From contig NZ_VDLV01000049.1 in NCBI RefSeq assembly GCF_013608025.1, forward strand, positions 62,201-126,200: DNA of 64,000 nucleotides. Reading direction: 5' to 3'. Under the pieces are notes generated by a model. The model saw only the letters and a list, made by a program, of their open reading frames with translations, did no database searches and had not been told where the DNA came from. Origin of the DNA: Pseudomonas brassicacearum subsp. neoaurantiaca (GTDB lineage: Bacteria > Pseudomonadota > Gammaproteobacteria > Pseudomonadales > Pseudomonadaceae). Shown in pieces: positions 8,806 through 17,387 of this stretch; the stretch's first letter is position 1, and every line of letters starts with the position of its first letter. Both the position numbers and the translations under genes were made by a program.

Positions 8806-10322
8806 CCGAGACCATGCCAGACGCGACCATCGCGAGTCAGCAATTCATCGGCGGCTGCAGGGCCATCTTCACCGGCCTGATACGTCTGGACCGTTGCATC
8901 TTCCCGCCAGGCATCGAGGAATGGCTGCACCGCGCGCCAACCGTTTTCGATGTTGTCGGCACGCTGGAATAATGTCTGGTCGCCCGTCAGGCAATCGTAG
9001 ATCAGGGTTTCGTAACCCGTTGACGGCTGCATTTCGAAGAAATCCTTATAGGCAAAACCCAATTCGATATTCGCCATGTCGAGGGCTGGCCCGGGCCGCT
9101 TGGCCAATAGGTCGAACCACATGCCTTCGTTGGGCTGGATCTGGATTCTCAGGTACGTAGGTTGCAATTCATCGACTTCGGTGTCGCGAAACTGCGCGTA
9201 AGGCGCCGGCTTGAAACAGATGACGATTTCCGTGTCGCGCACGCTCATGCGCTTGCCGGTGCGCAGGTAGAACGGCACGCCGACCCAACGCCAGTTGTCG
9301 ATCATCACCTTGAGGGCGACGTAGGTTTCGGTGCTGCTGTCGGCCGCGACATTGGCTTCCTCGCGGTAGCCTTTGACCGCGTTGCCGCCGACTTCCCCGG
9401 CGGTGTATTGGCCACGTACCGAATTGGCGCGGGCCTGCTCCACCGACCAGGGCCGGATCGCCCCGACCACCTTGGCCTTCTCGCCACGCACCGCGTCAGC
9501 GCCGAACGCCGCGGGTGGCTCCATCGCAACCATCGCCAGCAACTGGAACAAGTGGTTGGGCACCATGTCCCGCAGAGCCCCAGTGTGCTCATAAAAACTG
9601 CCGCGGGTTTCCACGCCGACGGTTTCGGCGGCGGTAATCTGCACGTGATCGATGTAATGATTGTTCCAGAACGCCTCGAAGAGGCTGTTGGAGAAACGGC
9701 TGACCAGAATGTTCTGCACCGTTTCCTTGCCCAGGTAATGGTCGATCCGATAGATCTGTTTCTCGCCCATGACCTTGAGCAGGCAAGCGTTGAGCGCCTC
9801 GGCGGTTTGCAGGTCGGAGCCGAACGGCTTCTCGATCACCACGCGCCGGAAGGCGCCATCCTGTTCCTCAAGCAGCCCGGCCGCGCCAAGGCGGCGAACC
9901 ACTTCACTGAAAAAGCGTGGCGCGGTCGCCAGGTAGAAGACCGCGTTGCCGGTACCGCTGGCGGCGATTTTCGCCGCCAGCGCCTGGTAGGTACTGTCAT
10001 CGAGGAAATCACCCTGGACGTAACCGATGCCCTGGGCCAACTTGGCCCACAGCGCCGGATCGAGCGCCCGATCAGGATCGACGCCCTTGCCCTGCGCCTC
10101 GTTACGGATGAAATCCTCGAGTTTTTTCGCAAAATCCACATCGCTGATGGCGTTGTGGTCGACACCGATGATTTGCAGGCCATCGCCGAGCAGCCCGTCA
10201 CGGCTGAGGTGGTAAAGCGCCGGCATGAGCAAGCGCTTGACCAGATCCCCATGGGCACCGAACAGGAACAGCGTGGTCGGTGGCGCGGGTTCTGCCTTGG
10301 ATTTCCTGCCGATCGAAGTCAT
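8802..10322 (-). CDS. zwf: Glucose-6-phosphate dehydrogenase
   Basis: A 506-residue enzyme that oxidises glucose-6-phosphate to 6-phosphogluconolactone, feeding the Entner-Doudoroff and pentose-phosphate routes and making NAD(P)H. The cofactor loop reads FLFGAHGDLVKRLLMPALYH, slightly different from the usual GxxGDLA. The substrate site RIDHYLGKETVQN is intact. It is linked to gnd rather than to edd/glk or hexR, which matches the second, gnd-linked zwf copy (zwfB type) of pseudomonads. It overlaps gnd upstream and the HAD gene downstream by 4 bases each. Confidence 0.93.
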   Translation of the reverse strand: MTSIGRKSKAEPAPPTTLFLFGAHGDLVKRLLMPALYHLSRDGLLGDGLQIIGVDHNAISDVDFAKKLEDFIRNEAQGKGVDPDRALDPALWAKLAQGIGYVQGDFLDDSTYQALAAKIAASGTGNAVFYLATAPRFFSEVVRRLGAAGLLEEQDGAFRRVVIEKPFGSDLQTAEALNACLLKVMGEKQIYRIDHYLGKETVQNILVSRFSNSLFEAFWNNHYIDHVQITAAETVGVETRGSFYEHTGALRDMVPNHLFQLLAMVAMEPPAAFGADAVRGEKAKVVGAIRPWSVEQARANSVRGQYTAGEVGGNAVKGYREEANVAADSSTETYVALKVMIDNWRWVGVPFYLRTGKRMSVRDTEIVICFKPAPYAQFRDTEVDELQPTYLRIQIQPNEGMWFDLLAKRPGPALDMANIELGFAYKDFFEMQPSTGYETLIYDCLTGDQTLFQRADNIENGWRAVQPFLDAWREDATVQTYQAGEDGPAAADELLTRDGRVWHGLG

Positions 10323-11299
10323 TTTTTCGGCGTCTCCACGTGGCCACCGAAGCCGAAGCGCATCGCCGACAACATTTTGTCGCCATATGTGGCCTGCTGA
10401 CGGGAGCGGAAACGCGCGAACAGCGAACTGGACAGCACTGGCACCGGCACCGCTTGTTCGATGGCCGCCTCAATGGTCCAGCGCCCTTCCCCGCTGTCGG
10501 CGACTTCGCCGGAGAAACCATCCAGTTTCGGATCGCTGGCCAGCGCATCTGCGGTCAGGTCCAGCAGCCAGGACGAAACCACGCTGCCACGTCGCCAGAC
10601 TTCGGCGATATCGGCGACGTTCAGGTCGAACCGCTGCTCGGGCGGCAGGCTTTCGCTGGACTTGGTCTTGAGGATGTCGAAGCCTTCGGCGAAGGCCTGC
10701 ATCATTCCGTATTCGATGCCGTTATGGATCATCTTCACAAAATGCCCGGCACCGGCCGGACCGGCATGGATGTAGCCGCGCTCGGCACGATCGTCGTCGG
10801 ACTTGCGGTCTCGGGTGCGTGGGATATCGCCCATGCCCGGCGCCAGGCTGGCAAACAACGGGTCCAGGCGCCGGACGACATCGGCATCCCCGCCGATCAT
10901 CATGCAGTAGCCGCGCTCAAGCCCCCAGACGCCGCCGGAGGTGCCGACGTCGATGTAGCTCAGGCCTTTTTCCGACAGGGCCTGGGCACGACGGATGTCG
11001 TCCTTGTAATACGTGTTTCCGCCATCGATGATCACGTCGCCCGGCTCGAGCAGCGCGCTCAACGCGTTGATGGTGTCTTCCGTAGGCGCGCCGGCCGGCA
11101 GCATGACCCAGACGGCCCGTGGCTTCTCCAGCCCGGCGACCAACGCCGGCAGGTCCGCGACGCCCGTTGCGCCTTCCTGGCTCAGGTTTTCGACGAAAGC
11201 GGCATTGCGGTCATACACGACGGTGGTGTGCCCTTTGAGCATCAGGCGCCGTGCAATATTGCCGCCCATGCGGCCCAGTCCAATGATCCCGAGTTGCAT
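10319..11299 (-). CDS. gnd: 6-phosphogluconate dehydrogenase, decarboxylating (short type)
   Basis: A 326-residue enzyme converting 6-phosphogluconate to ribulose-5-phosphate with release of CO2. The Rossmann motif is at the very N-terminus (IIGLGRMGGNIARRL), followed by the DGGNTYYKDD and SGGVWG substrate-site segments and a HFVKMIHNGIEYGMMQA stretch typical of 6PGDH. The length fits the short (YqeC/GntZ-type, often NAD-preferring) class rather than the 470-residue class. It is the first gene of a minus-strand operon gnd-zwf-HAD with 4-base overlaps. Confidence 0.92.
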   Translation of the reverse strand: MQLGIIGLGRMGGNIARRLMLKGHTTVVYDRNAAFVENLSQEGATGVADLPALVAGLEKPRAVWVMLPAGAPTEDTINALSALLEPGDVIIDGGNTYYKDDIRRAQALSEKGLSYIDVGTSGGVWGLERGYCMMIGGDADVVRRLDPLFASLAPGMGDIPRTRDRKSDDDRAERGYIHAGPAGAGHFVKMIHNGIEYGMMQAFAEGFDILKTKSSESLPPEQRFDLNVADIAEVWRRGSVVSSWLLDLTADALASDPKLDGFSGEVADSGEGRWTIEAAIEQAVPVPVLSSSLFARFRSRQQATYGDKMLSAMRFGFGGHVETPKK

Positions 11300-11574
11300 G
11301 TGCTGATGCTCCCTACTACAAATAAAGGTGTGTCAAAGGTTTAGCTCAAATGACTTGTGGAGGTTAGTCCAGAGCATTGCGGCATAGTTTCCGGGTAAAT
11401 CGCCCGATCACAAAGGATAACGTTCAAAAACCGGCCGAAGACACGGCGACCATGAAAAATAAAAAAGTTCCATTCACGAGCAAAAGTATTCAGAATCGGC
11501 GCCGATAAAGAGGTGTCGACCAAAAAAACTGGCGACATCTCTCTAGTTGATGTACGCCATTTGCGAGGTGAGCA

Positions 11575-11748
11575 ATGGGCCCAGTCGTTACCGCACGTCC
11601 TCCCCAAACCCTTTACGTGACCATTCGTCGCGACGAATTACGCCTGCTGAAAGAAGAGCGTGATCTGCTGCTTGATGAAGTGACGCAGTTGCGCTTGCAG
11701 TTGAAACACGCACAGCTTCCTTGCCAGGGCCAGGCTTTGGCTCGCTGA
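11575..11748 (+). CDS. 57-residue coiled-coil-like small protein
   Basis: A short gene, 57 codons plus stop, starting ATG after a GAGGTG ribosome site. The protein begins MGPVVTARPPQTLYVTIRR. It continues as a strongly heptad-like helix (DELRLLKEERDLLLDEVTQL and RLQLKH) and ends QGQALAR. No signal peptide or membrane segment. Wobble positions and the clean amphipathic helix support real coding. A GC-rich hairpin lies 28 bases downstream. No family is recognised; it resembles short coiled-coil proteins that pair with larger partners, which is only a guess. Confidence 0.6.
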   Translation: MGPVVTARPPQTLYVTIRRDELRLLKEERDLLLDEVTQLRLQLKHAQLPCQGQALAR

Positions 11749-11776
11749 ACCCACCTGTCCCAGAGGCAAGGCAGTT

Positions 11777-11807
11777 GAAGTGACACCGGGCAAGCCGGTG
11801 TCGCTTC
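11777..11807. other. GC-rich hairpin after the 57-residue gene
   Basis: Inverted repeat GAAGTGACACCGG / CCGGTGTCGCTTC with a 5-base loop and one mismatch. It is placed like a terminator but has no T-run on either strand, so it may be an RNA-stabilising 3' structure. Confidence 0.45.
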
Positions 11808-11958
11808 AAAAAGCTCCTGCCACAAGCAATTCGTAACCAAAAAACTCACGAAGTTTTCACATCCTTCCCTTAATACTCCCGCGCACTGAATTTTTCGTCG
11901 AATGCCATGAGCACCAATCCGGTGCCAACAGCTTCGTCGATGGGGGCTGGAGCGCTTG

Positions 11959-13698
11959 ATGAGTGTGTTCAAACGCAGCAAAACGACTGCGAAAGGTTTT
12001 GACTGGGCCGGGCTCGGCTGGCTGTTTCTATTCTTCTGGTACTTTTCCGGCATCACCCAATTACTCATCCTGCTGAGCGACACCTCCGGCTTCACCGGCT
12101 TTCGCCAGGCCTTCGTGATGAGCGCCCTGTGGCTGGCGCCGATGCTGCTCTTTCCTGCCCGCACTCGCCTACTCGCCGCATTGATCGGCGTGGTGCTGTG
12201 GGCGTGTTCCATGGCAAGCCTGGGCTATTTCTTCATCTACCAGCAGGAATTTTCCCAAAGCGTCATCTTCATCATGTTCGAATCGAACGTGGCCGAAGCG
12301 GGCGAATACATGACCCAGTATTTTGCCTGGTGGATGGTCCCAGCGTTCCTCGCCCACACGTTGGTGGGCTATTTCCTCTGGACCCGGCTGCGCCCGGTTT
12401 ATCTTCCGCGAGGCCAGGCAGTGGTTGCCGCCGCCGTGATCATGGTCGCCGTGGTGGGTTATCCCTTGATCAAGCAGACCCAGCGCACCGGCACCCTCGC
12501 CGGCGGCCTGGAGAAATTCGAGGATCGCATCGAGCCGGCCGTGCCGTGGCAGATGGTGGTGGCGTACCGTCGCTACACCGAACAGCTGGAGAACATGCAA
12601 GGCATGCTTCACAGCGCCAGCACCATCGCGCCCTTGAGCAACCTCAAGGACACCATGGCCAACCAGCCCGCAACGCTGGTCCTGGTCATCGGCGAATCGA
12701 CCAACCGCCAGCGCATGAGCCTCTACGGCTACCCCAGGGAAACCACGCCGGAACTGGACAAGCTCAAGGACCAGCTCGCGGTGTTCGACAATGTCATCAC
12801 CCCGCGCCCCTACACCATCGAAGCGCTGCAACAGGTGTTGACGTTCGCCGACGAGGAAAACCCGGACCTCTACCTGAGCACGCCGTCGTTGGTGAGCATG
12901 ATGAAACAGGCCGGCTACAAGACCTTCTGGATCACCAACCAGCAGACCATGACCAAGCGCAACACCATGCTCACGACCTTCTCCCAGCAGGCCGACGAGC
13001 AGGTGTACCTGAACAACAACCGCAACCAGAATGCCGCCCAGTACGATGGCGACGTGATCGAACCGTTCAACAAGGCATTGGCCGATACCGCGCCGCGCAA
13101 GCTGATCGTGGTGCACCTGCTCGGCACGCACATGAGCTATCAGTACCGTTATCCGCCAACCTTCGACAAGTTCACTGACCGCCAAGGCGTACCGGCGGGC
13201 GTACGTGACGACCAGGTCCCGACCTACAACAGCTACGATAACGCGGTGCTGTACAACGACTTCGTGGTGTCCAGCCTGATCAAGGACTACGCCAAGACCG
13301 ACCCCAACGGTTTCCTGCTGTACCTGTCGGATCACGGTGAAGACGTATTCGATTCGCCGGGGCATGAGACCCTGGGGCGCAACGAGGGCAAACCGACCGC
13401 GCCGATGTATACCATTCCATTCATGGCCTGGGCCTCGCCGAAATGGCGCGAAACCCATGATTGGAACCTCGCCGGCGACCTGGAACGCCCTTACAGCAGT
13501 TCGCACCTGATCCATACCTGGGCGGACATGGCCGGCTTGAGCTTCGACGAACTGGACCGCAGCAAAAGCCTGGTCAGCGATGCGTTCACGGCCAGGCCAC
13601 TGTTGATCGGCAATCCGTACGAGAGCCAGCACAAGGCATTGATCGACTTCAGCCTCATGAAACCCAGGGGGCCAGCGGGACAGGTCGTACAGAAATAG
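11959..13698 (+). CDS. cptA: Phosphoethanolamine transferase, CptA/EptA type
   Basis: A 579-residue inner-membrane enzyme. Five hydrophobic segments fill roughly residues 15-175, followed by a large periplasmic sulfatase-fold domain. The nucleophile lies in the VIGESTNRQRMSLYGYP motif (Thr248) and the metal-binding SDHGEDVFD motif follows at about residue 455. Family members move phosphoethanolamine from phosphatidylethanolamine to lipid A or core sugars, altering cationic peptide resistance. The ATG at 11959 is chosen over TTG at 11956. No PmrAB-type two-component system lies beside it. The CptA (core) versus EptA (lipid A) assignment is tentative. Confidence 0.85.
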   Translation: MSVFKRSKTTAKGFDWAGLGWLFLFFWYFSGITQLLILLSDTSGFTGFRQAFVMSALWLAPMLLFPARTRLLAALIGVVLWACSMASLGYFFIYQQEFSQSVIFIMFESNVAEAGEYMTQYFAWWMVPAFLAHTLVGYFLWTRLRPVYLPRGQAVVAAAVIMVAVVGYPLIKQTQRTGTLAGGLEKFEDRIEPAVPWQMVVAYRRYTEQLENMQGMLHSASTIAPLSNLKDTMANQPATLVLVIGESTNRQRMSLYGYPRETTPELDKLKDQLAVFDNVITPRPYTIEALQQVLTFADEENPDLYLSTPSLVSMMKQAGYKTFWITNQQTMTKRNTMLTTFSQQADEQVYLNNNRNQNAAQYDGDVIEPFNKALADTAPRKLIVVHLLGTHMSYQYRYPPTFDKFTDRQGVPAGVRDDQVPTYNSYDNAVLYNDFVVSSLIKDYAKTDPNGFLLYLSDHGEDVFDSPGHETLGRNEGKPTAPMYTIPFMAWASPKWRETHDWNLAGDLERPYSSSHLIHTWADMAGLSFDELDRSKSLVSDAFTARPLLIGNPYESQHKALIDFSLMKPRGPAGQVVQK

Positions 13699-13721
13699 TC
13701 GGAACCGGTTGAAGCCCGCTG

Positions 13722-14216
13722 TTACAGGGGCTTGATCCAGAACTGCATGAGGCCGTGGGCCGGATCGAACATGCCGGGGGCAAAACCGAACTTGGCGTAA
13801 CTGGCCTGAGCCGCGGCATTGCCTTCCAGCACCTCCAGAGTGATCTTGCAGCACCCCCGTTGGCGAGCGATGTCTTCGACTTTGCGCAGCATCTTCTGAC
13901 TCAGGCCCATCCCGCGAAACTCCGGCATCACGGCAACGTCATGGACGTTCGCCAAAGGCCGGCAGGCAAACGTGGAAAAGCCCTCGAAGCAGTTGACCAA
14001 TCCCGCCGGTTCGCCATTGACGAACGCCAGTACGCTGAAGGCATGGGCGCGCTTGGCCAGTTCTTCAGGCAAATGCGCAAGCACCTCGGCCGGCAACGAA
14101 TGGCCTCCTCCCATCGGGTCCTCGGCATAGCCGTTGAGCACATGACAGATCGCTTGCGCGTGGACCGGATTGGTGTAGCTGGCTTGGAGTACAAGGATGT
14201 CCTTGGCTTCTTCCAT
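13722..14216 (-). CDS. GNAT-family N-acetyltransferase
   Basis: A 164-residue cytosolic protein with the GNAT fold. The acetyl-CoA loop is VMPEFRGMGLSQKML (Q/R-x-x-G-x-G/A type), followed by the conserved helix, ITLEVLEGNAAAQASYAKFGF and the C-terminal strand. The acceptor cannot be told from sequence. It converges on cptA with a 23-base gap and lies just downstream of zapE on the same strand (56-base gap), so the two may share a transcript. Confidence 0.85.
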   Translation of the reverse strand: MEEAKDILVLQASYTNPVHAQAICHVLNGYAEDPMGGGHSLPAEVLAHLPEELAKRAHAFSVLAFVNGEPAGLVNCFEGFSTFACRPLANVHDVAVMPEFRGMGLSQKMLRKVEDIARQRGCCKITLEVLEGNAAAQASYAKFGFAPGMFDPAHGLMQFWIKPL

Positions 14217-14272
14217 GATTGTTCCATCTCGTTTCGATAAGGCCGGCGGCGTGGTCGCCGGCAGGGTTCAGG

Positions 14273-15394
14273 TCAGGCGAACTGACCGAAACGTTGCAAT
14301 TGCATTTCCTGGAGGCGACTGAGGGTACGGCGAAACGGGAATTGCAGATAGCCCTCGGTGTACAACTGGTCCATCGGCACCTCGGCCGACAGGTACAACG
14401 GCACCTTGCGGTCATAACATTCGTCGACCAGGGCGATGAATCGCCGCACGCCATCGTCGTGAACCGACAACTGCGGCAGTTCACGATCACCGGCCTCGAC
14501 CCGCTCGATCCCATCTTCAGTGCCACGGGCAATGCGCCCTTCGCGCTGCTCGGCGCTCAAATTAGGCACGTCGCTGAGCAGGATCGCCTTGAAGCGGTCG
14601 CACAGCGCCATGAAATCCACCGCCGAAAACGGTTGCTCGCACAGGTCCGGGTAACGACTCCAAAGCACCGTGTCGCTGGCCTGCACCGGAACGACCAGGC
14701 GATGGCCCACCTCAACCGGCGCGCTGCTCGACGCCTGCCCCGCGCTCAACCGGGCAAACACATCCGCCAATGGATCGACCAGGCCGGGATCGCGCAGCCA
14801 ATAGCGCTGTTGCAGCATGCCCGGATGCTGGCGATGGTCCTGCCAGCCATTCACGGGAACGACCTGCATGTGCTGCTTGATCGCGGTAATGGTCGGCAGG
14901 AACCGCTCGCGGTTGTGGCCATTGGCGTAGAGCTCGTCGGGCGGCAGGTTGGAGGTGCTGACCACCACCATGCCCAGCTCGAACATCACCTGGAAGAGGC
15001 GACCAAGGATGATGGCGTCGCCGATGTCCGTGACGAACAACTCGTCGAAACACAACACTCGCACCTCGCGACTCAACTCTCGGGCCAAGGCCTGCAACGG
15101 GTCAGGCGTGCCGGTGAGCTGGAATGAGCGTTGGTGCACCCAGGCCATGAAATGGTGGAAGTGTTGGCGACGGGCCGGCACCTCGAGGCTTTCGTAGAAG
15201 CGATCCATGAGCCAAGTCTTGCCGCGCCCAACCGGGCCCCAGAGATACACACCCTTGATCGAATTGCGGCCTTCGTGCAACGCCTTATGGCATTGTTCCA
15301 AGGCCATGATGGCCAGCTCCTGGGCTTCATCCTGGACGAAACCGTGATGTTCGATGGCATGCTGCCAAGCGCTCAAGGGGGATTTGAAAATCAT
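14273..15394 (-). CDS. zapE: ZapE, AFG1-family cell-division ATPase
   Basis: A 373-residue AAA+ type ATPase matching the usual ZapE/AFG1 length. Walker A is GPVGRGKT at residues 53-60, and Walker B lies in VLCFDELFVTDIGDA. The family-specific ISTSNLPPDELY-type stretch appears as STSNLPPDELYANG. ZapE is known to associate with the Z-ring and affect FtsZ assembly late in division and under low oxygen. The start at 15394 lacks a strong ribosome site, but the N-terminus aligns with the family. It is read toward the GNAT gene. Confidence 0.9.
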   Translation of the reverse strand: MIFKSPLSAWQHAIEHHGFVQDEAQELAIMALEQCHKALHEGRNSIKGVYLWGPVGRGKTWLMDRFYESLEVPARRQHFHHFMAWVHQRSFQLTGTPDPLQALARELSREVRVLCFDELFVTDIGDAIILGRLFQVMFELGMVVVSTSNLPPDELYANGHNRERFLPTITAIKQHMQVVPVNGWQDHRQHPGMLQQRYWLRDPGLVDPLADVFARLSAGQASSSAPVEVGHRLVVPVQASDTVLWSRYPDLCEQPFSAVDFMALCDRFKAILLSDVPNLSAEQREGRIARGTEDGIERVEAGDRELPQLSVHDDGVRRFIALVDECYDRKVPLYLSAEVPMDQLYTEGYLQFPFRRTLSRLQEMQLQRFGQFA

Positions 15395-15483
15395 GCGACC
15401 CGGGTCCGGAAGGCGAAGGTGGCGAGTATGCCATGCAGCGCAACCCGGAGAGTGTTTCGCTGCCTATGGTTCACCCCAAACCT

Positions 15484-15621
15484 GCTCCCGCTGGGCTGCG
15501 CTGTAGGAGCTGCCGAGCGAAGCGAGGCTGCGATCTTTCCAAAGCCAGTTGAGTCTAAAGCGAAAGATCTAGATCAAAAGATCGCAGCCTTCGGCAGCTC
15601 CTACAGCAGCCCAGCGGGAGC
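15484..15621. repeat. Long inverted repeat (GCTCCCGCTGGGCTGC family)
   Basis: Left arm begins GCTCCCGCTGGGCTGC and includes TGTAGGAGCTGCCGAGCGAA and GGCTGCGATCTTT. The right arm is its reverse complement ending CAGCCCAGCGGGAGC at 15621. A GATCTAGATC palindrome sits near the centre. It occupies the gap between the divergent zapE start and the end of the NTF2-like gene. Confidence 0.8.
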
Positions 15622-15664
15622 AAGCGCCCTCGCCACAGCTTCGCTCCTACCTCTCACGCAAAAA

Positions 15665-16006
15665 CTACACGGAAATATCCAACCGACTGATCTTCCCCTG
15701 CTCATCGAGCCGGAACGTATAGCGCAACTCCAGCGGGCTGCCGGGGAAGGTTCCCGAAATCAGGTTGTGGACCAGTACCTTTCCGGTACGTTGCTGTACG
15801 TTGAGCACTTCGACCCGTGGCTCATAACGTCGCGCGGTGTCTTCCATCCATTGGGCGATGGCCTGGGTACCGACCCGGTGATGACCCTCATCGAAGACGT
15901 TGGCATTCTCGGCAAAGAAACGCGTCGCCGCCGAGCTGTCGCGGGCGTTGGCCGCGGCGATGTAACCGGCAATCGCCGGAGCAAGGGAAGAGACGGGGTT
16001 GGACAT
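15665..16006 (-). CDS. NTF2-like (SnoaL-type) protein
   Basis: A 113-residue protein with the cone-shaped NTF2-like fold pattern: an N-terminal helix (VSSLAPAIAGYIAAANARDS), the AATRFFAENANVFDEG segment, and a C-terminal beta sheet (LELRYTFRLDEQGKISRLDI). Such proteins bind small molecules or act as isomerases or dehydratases. The active site is not evident here. It is transcribed in the same direction as the YafY/WYL regulator, with a 51-base gap, and is probably its target or operon partner. Confidence 0.8.
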   Translation of the reverse strand: MSNPVSSLAPAIAGYIAAANARDSSAATRFFAENANVFDEGHHRVGTQAIAQWMEDTARRYEPRVEVLNVQQRTGKVLVHNLISGTFPGSPLELRYTFRLDEQGKISRLDISV

Positions 16007-16057
16007 GTCAGGGCTCCTTGTTGTATCGATCCGCAGCCATGCTAAAACAGCGTCATG

Positions 16058-16774
16058 TCAGTTTTTGTCAGGAGTGAAACGCCCGGCTTCATCCAGGTTC
16101 ATCAGTGCAAACCAGGCCCGCAACAAATCGCTGCGCCGGCCCGGATAACGCTCACCCTGGGCAGTCGCGGCGGCGATCCGATCGGTGCGAAAGGTTCGAT
16201 AGGCGCCGCGCAATTCACACCAGGCCACCACCACCCGGGCCTCGTTGAAAAAACCCAGGGCCAGGGGCCAGATCAAGCGCTGGCTCGGGTTCTTGTTCAC
16301 GTCGGCGTAATCGATGTGCAGCTTGGCCTGAGTGCGAATGGCCTGGCGATAGACGTTCAGGTCAACGATGTTCTGTGGGTAGCCATAACCCGGGGGGCCC
16401 GGCAGTACCGTCGGATTATGCAAGGCGTCCCGTAAACCCGGTGCCAGCACGGCATCGACCTTCGCCAAGGCGTCGGCCGCAGCTTTGCCCAGCACCTCAT
16501 CGCCGCGCTGGTCGACGTAGCGCAAGCCCAGCACGATGGCTTCGATCTCATCGGCGGTGAACATCAAGGGGGGCAGGAACAGCCCGCTGCGCAACACATA
16601 GCCGATGCCCGCCTCGCCCTGGATCGGCGCGCCCATCGCCGTAAGTTCGGCGATATCGCGATACAGCGTGCGCTCGGACACCTTCAACTCGCTCGCCAAT
16701 GTCGCGGCGGTGGCCGGGCATCGCTTGCCCCGCAAGACTTGCAGCAACGTGAGCAGCCGAGTGGTTCGCGACAC
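16058..16774 (-). CDS. YafY-type HTH/WYL transcriptional regulator
   Basis: A 238-residue regulator. Residues 1-55 form the DeoR/YafY-type winged helix (LRGKRCPATAATLASELKVS then ERTLYRDIAELTAMGAPI). The rest is a WYL-type sensor domain containing KLHIDYADVNKNPSQRLIWP and FRTDRIAAA. It binds DNA and responds to an unknown ligand. It lies just upstream of the NTF2-like gene on the same strand and divergent from the LEA-type lipoprotein gene, so its operator is probably between 16775 and 16916. Confidence 0.85.
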   Translation of the reverse strand: MSRTTRLLTLLQVLRGKRCPATAATLASELKVSERTLYRDIAELTAMGAPIQGEAGIGYVLRSGLFLPPLMFTADEIEAIVLGLRYVDQRGDEVLGKAAADALAKVDAVLAPGLRDALHNPTVLPGPPGYGYPQNIVDLNVYRQAIRTQAKLHIDYADVNKNPSQRLIWPLALGFFNEARVVVAWCELRGAYRTFRTDRIAAATAQGERYPGRRSDLLRAWFALMNLDEAGRFTPDKN

Positions 16775-16916
16775 GATAGAAAAGATCCGAAGGAAATTCG
16801 CAGCAGATTAGCAGAGGCTGGTGTCAGAAACTGTCAGGAGGACCATACCTTCGCCACGGATACTGGCTTCATCCAGTGTTATCGTTGTGCCCACCCGTCT
16901 CGATGAGAAGATTTCC

Positions 16917-17387
16917 ATGCGCAAAATCCTCGGCTTGTCGCTCGTCCTGGCGGTACTCAGCCTGAACGCCTGCACCCTCTTCCAGCACCGAGACCCGCTG
17001 AACATCAATGTGGTCGGCATCGAACCTTTGCCCAGCCAGGGCCTGGAGATGCGCTTTGCGGTGAAACTGCGTTTGCAGAACCCCAACGAAACCACCATCG
17101 ACTACAACGGCGTAGCGCTGGACCTGGAGGTCAACGGCCATACACTGGCGACCGGGGTCAGCGACCAGACCGGCTCGATCCCTCGTTTTTCCGAAGGCAT
17201 CCTGAGCATACCGGTGAGCATTTCGGCTTTCTCGGTATTGCGCCAGACTCTGGGCCTGAGCCAGACCCAAAGCCTCGACAACCTGCCTTATGTGCTCAAG
17301 GGCAAACTCGCTGGCGGATTGTTCGGCACGATGCGCTTCGTCGACCGCGGCACCCTCGACTTGCCGGGATCCACGGCCACTTGGTGA
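16917..17387 (+). CDS. LEA type 2 (water-stress/hypersensitive-response) lipoprotein
   Basis: A 156-residue lipoprotein. The N-terminus MRKILGLSLVLAVLSLNAC carries a lipobox (LNAC) and the ATG at 16917 gives exactly this signal peptide. The mature part fits the WHy/LEA2 beta-sandwich: MRFAVKLRLQNPNETTIDYN with the conserved NPN, then GVSDQTGSIPRFSEGILSIP. LEA2 proteins are linked to desiccation or stress tolerance; the bacterial role is unclear. Its stop codon directly abuts the stop of the convergent nitrilase gene (17387/17388). Confidence 0.85.
   Translation: MRKILGLSLVLAVLSLNACTLFQHRDPLNINVVGIEPLPSQGLEMRFAVKLRLQNPNETTIDYNGVALDLEVNGHTLATGVSDQTGSIPRFSEGILSIPVSISAFSVLRQTLGLSQTQSLDNLPYVLKGKLAGGLFGTMRFVDRGTLDLPGSTATW

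Noticed and set aside
9162..10400. 412-codon plus-strand frame opposite zwf and gnd
   Set aside because: Shadow of the zwf gene; no protein-like features.
12169..13854. 561-codon minus-strand open frame opposite cptA
   Set aside because: Shadow of the phosphoethanolamine transferase gene; the translation is low-complexity without fold or ribosome site.
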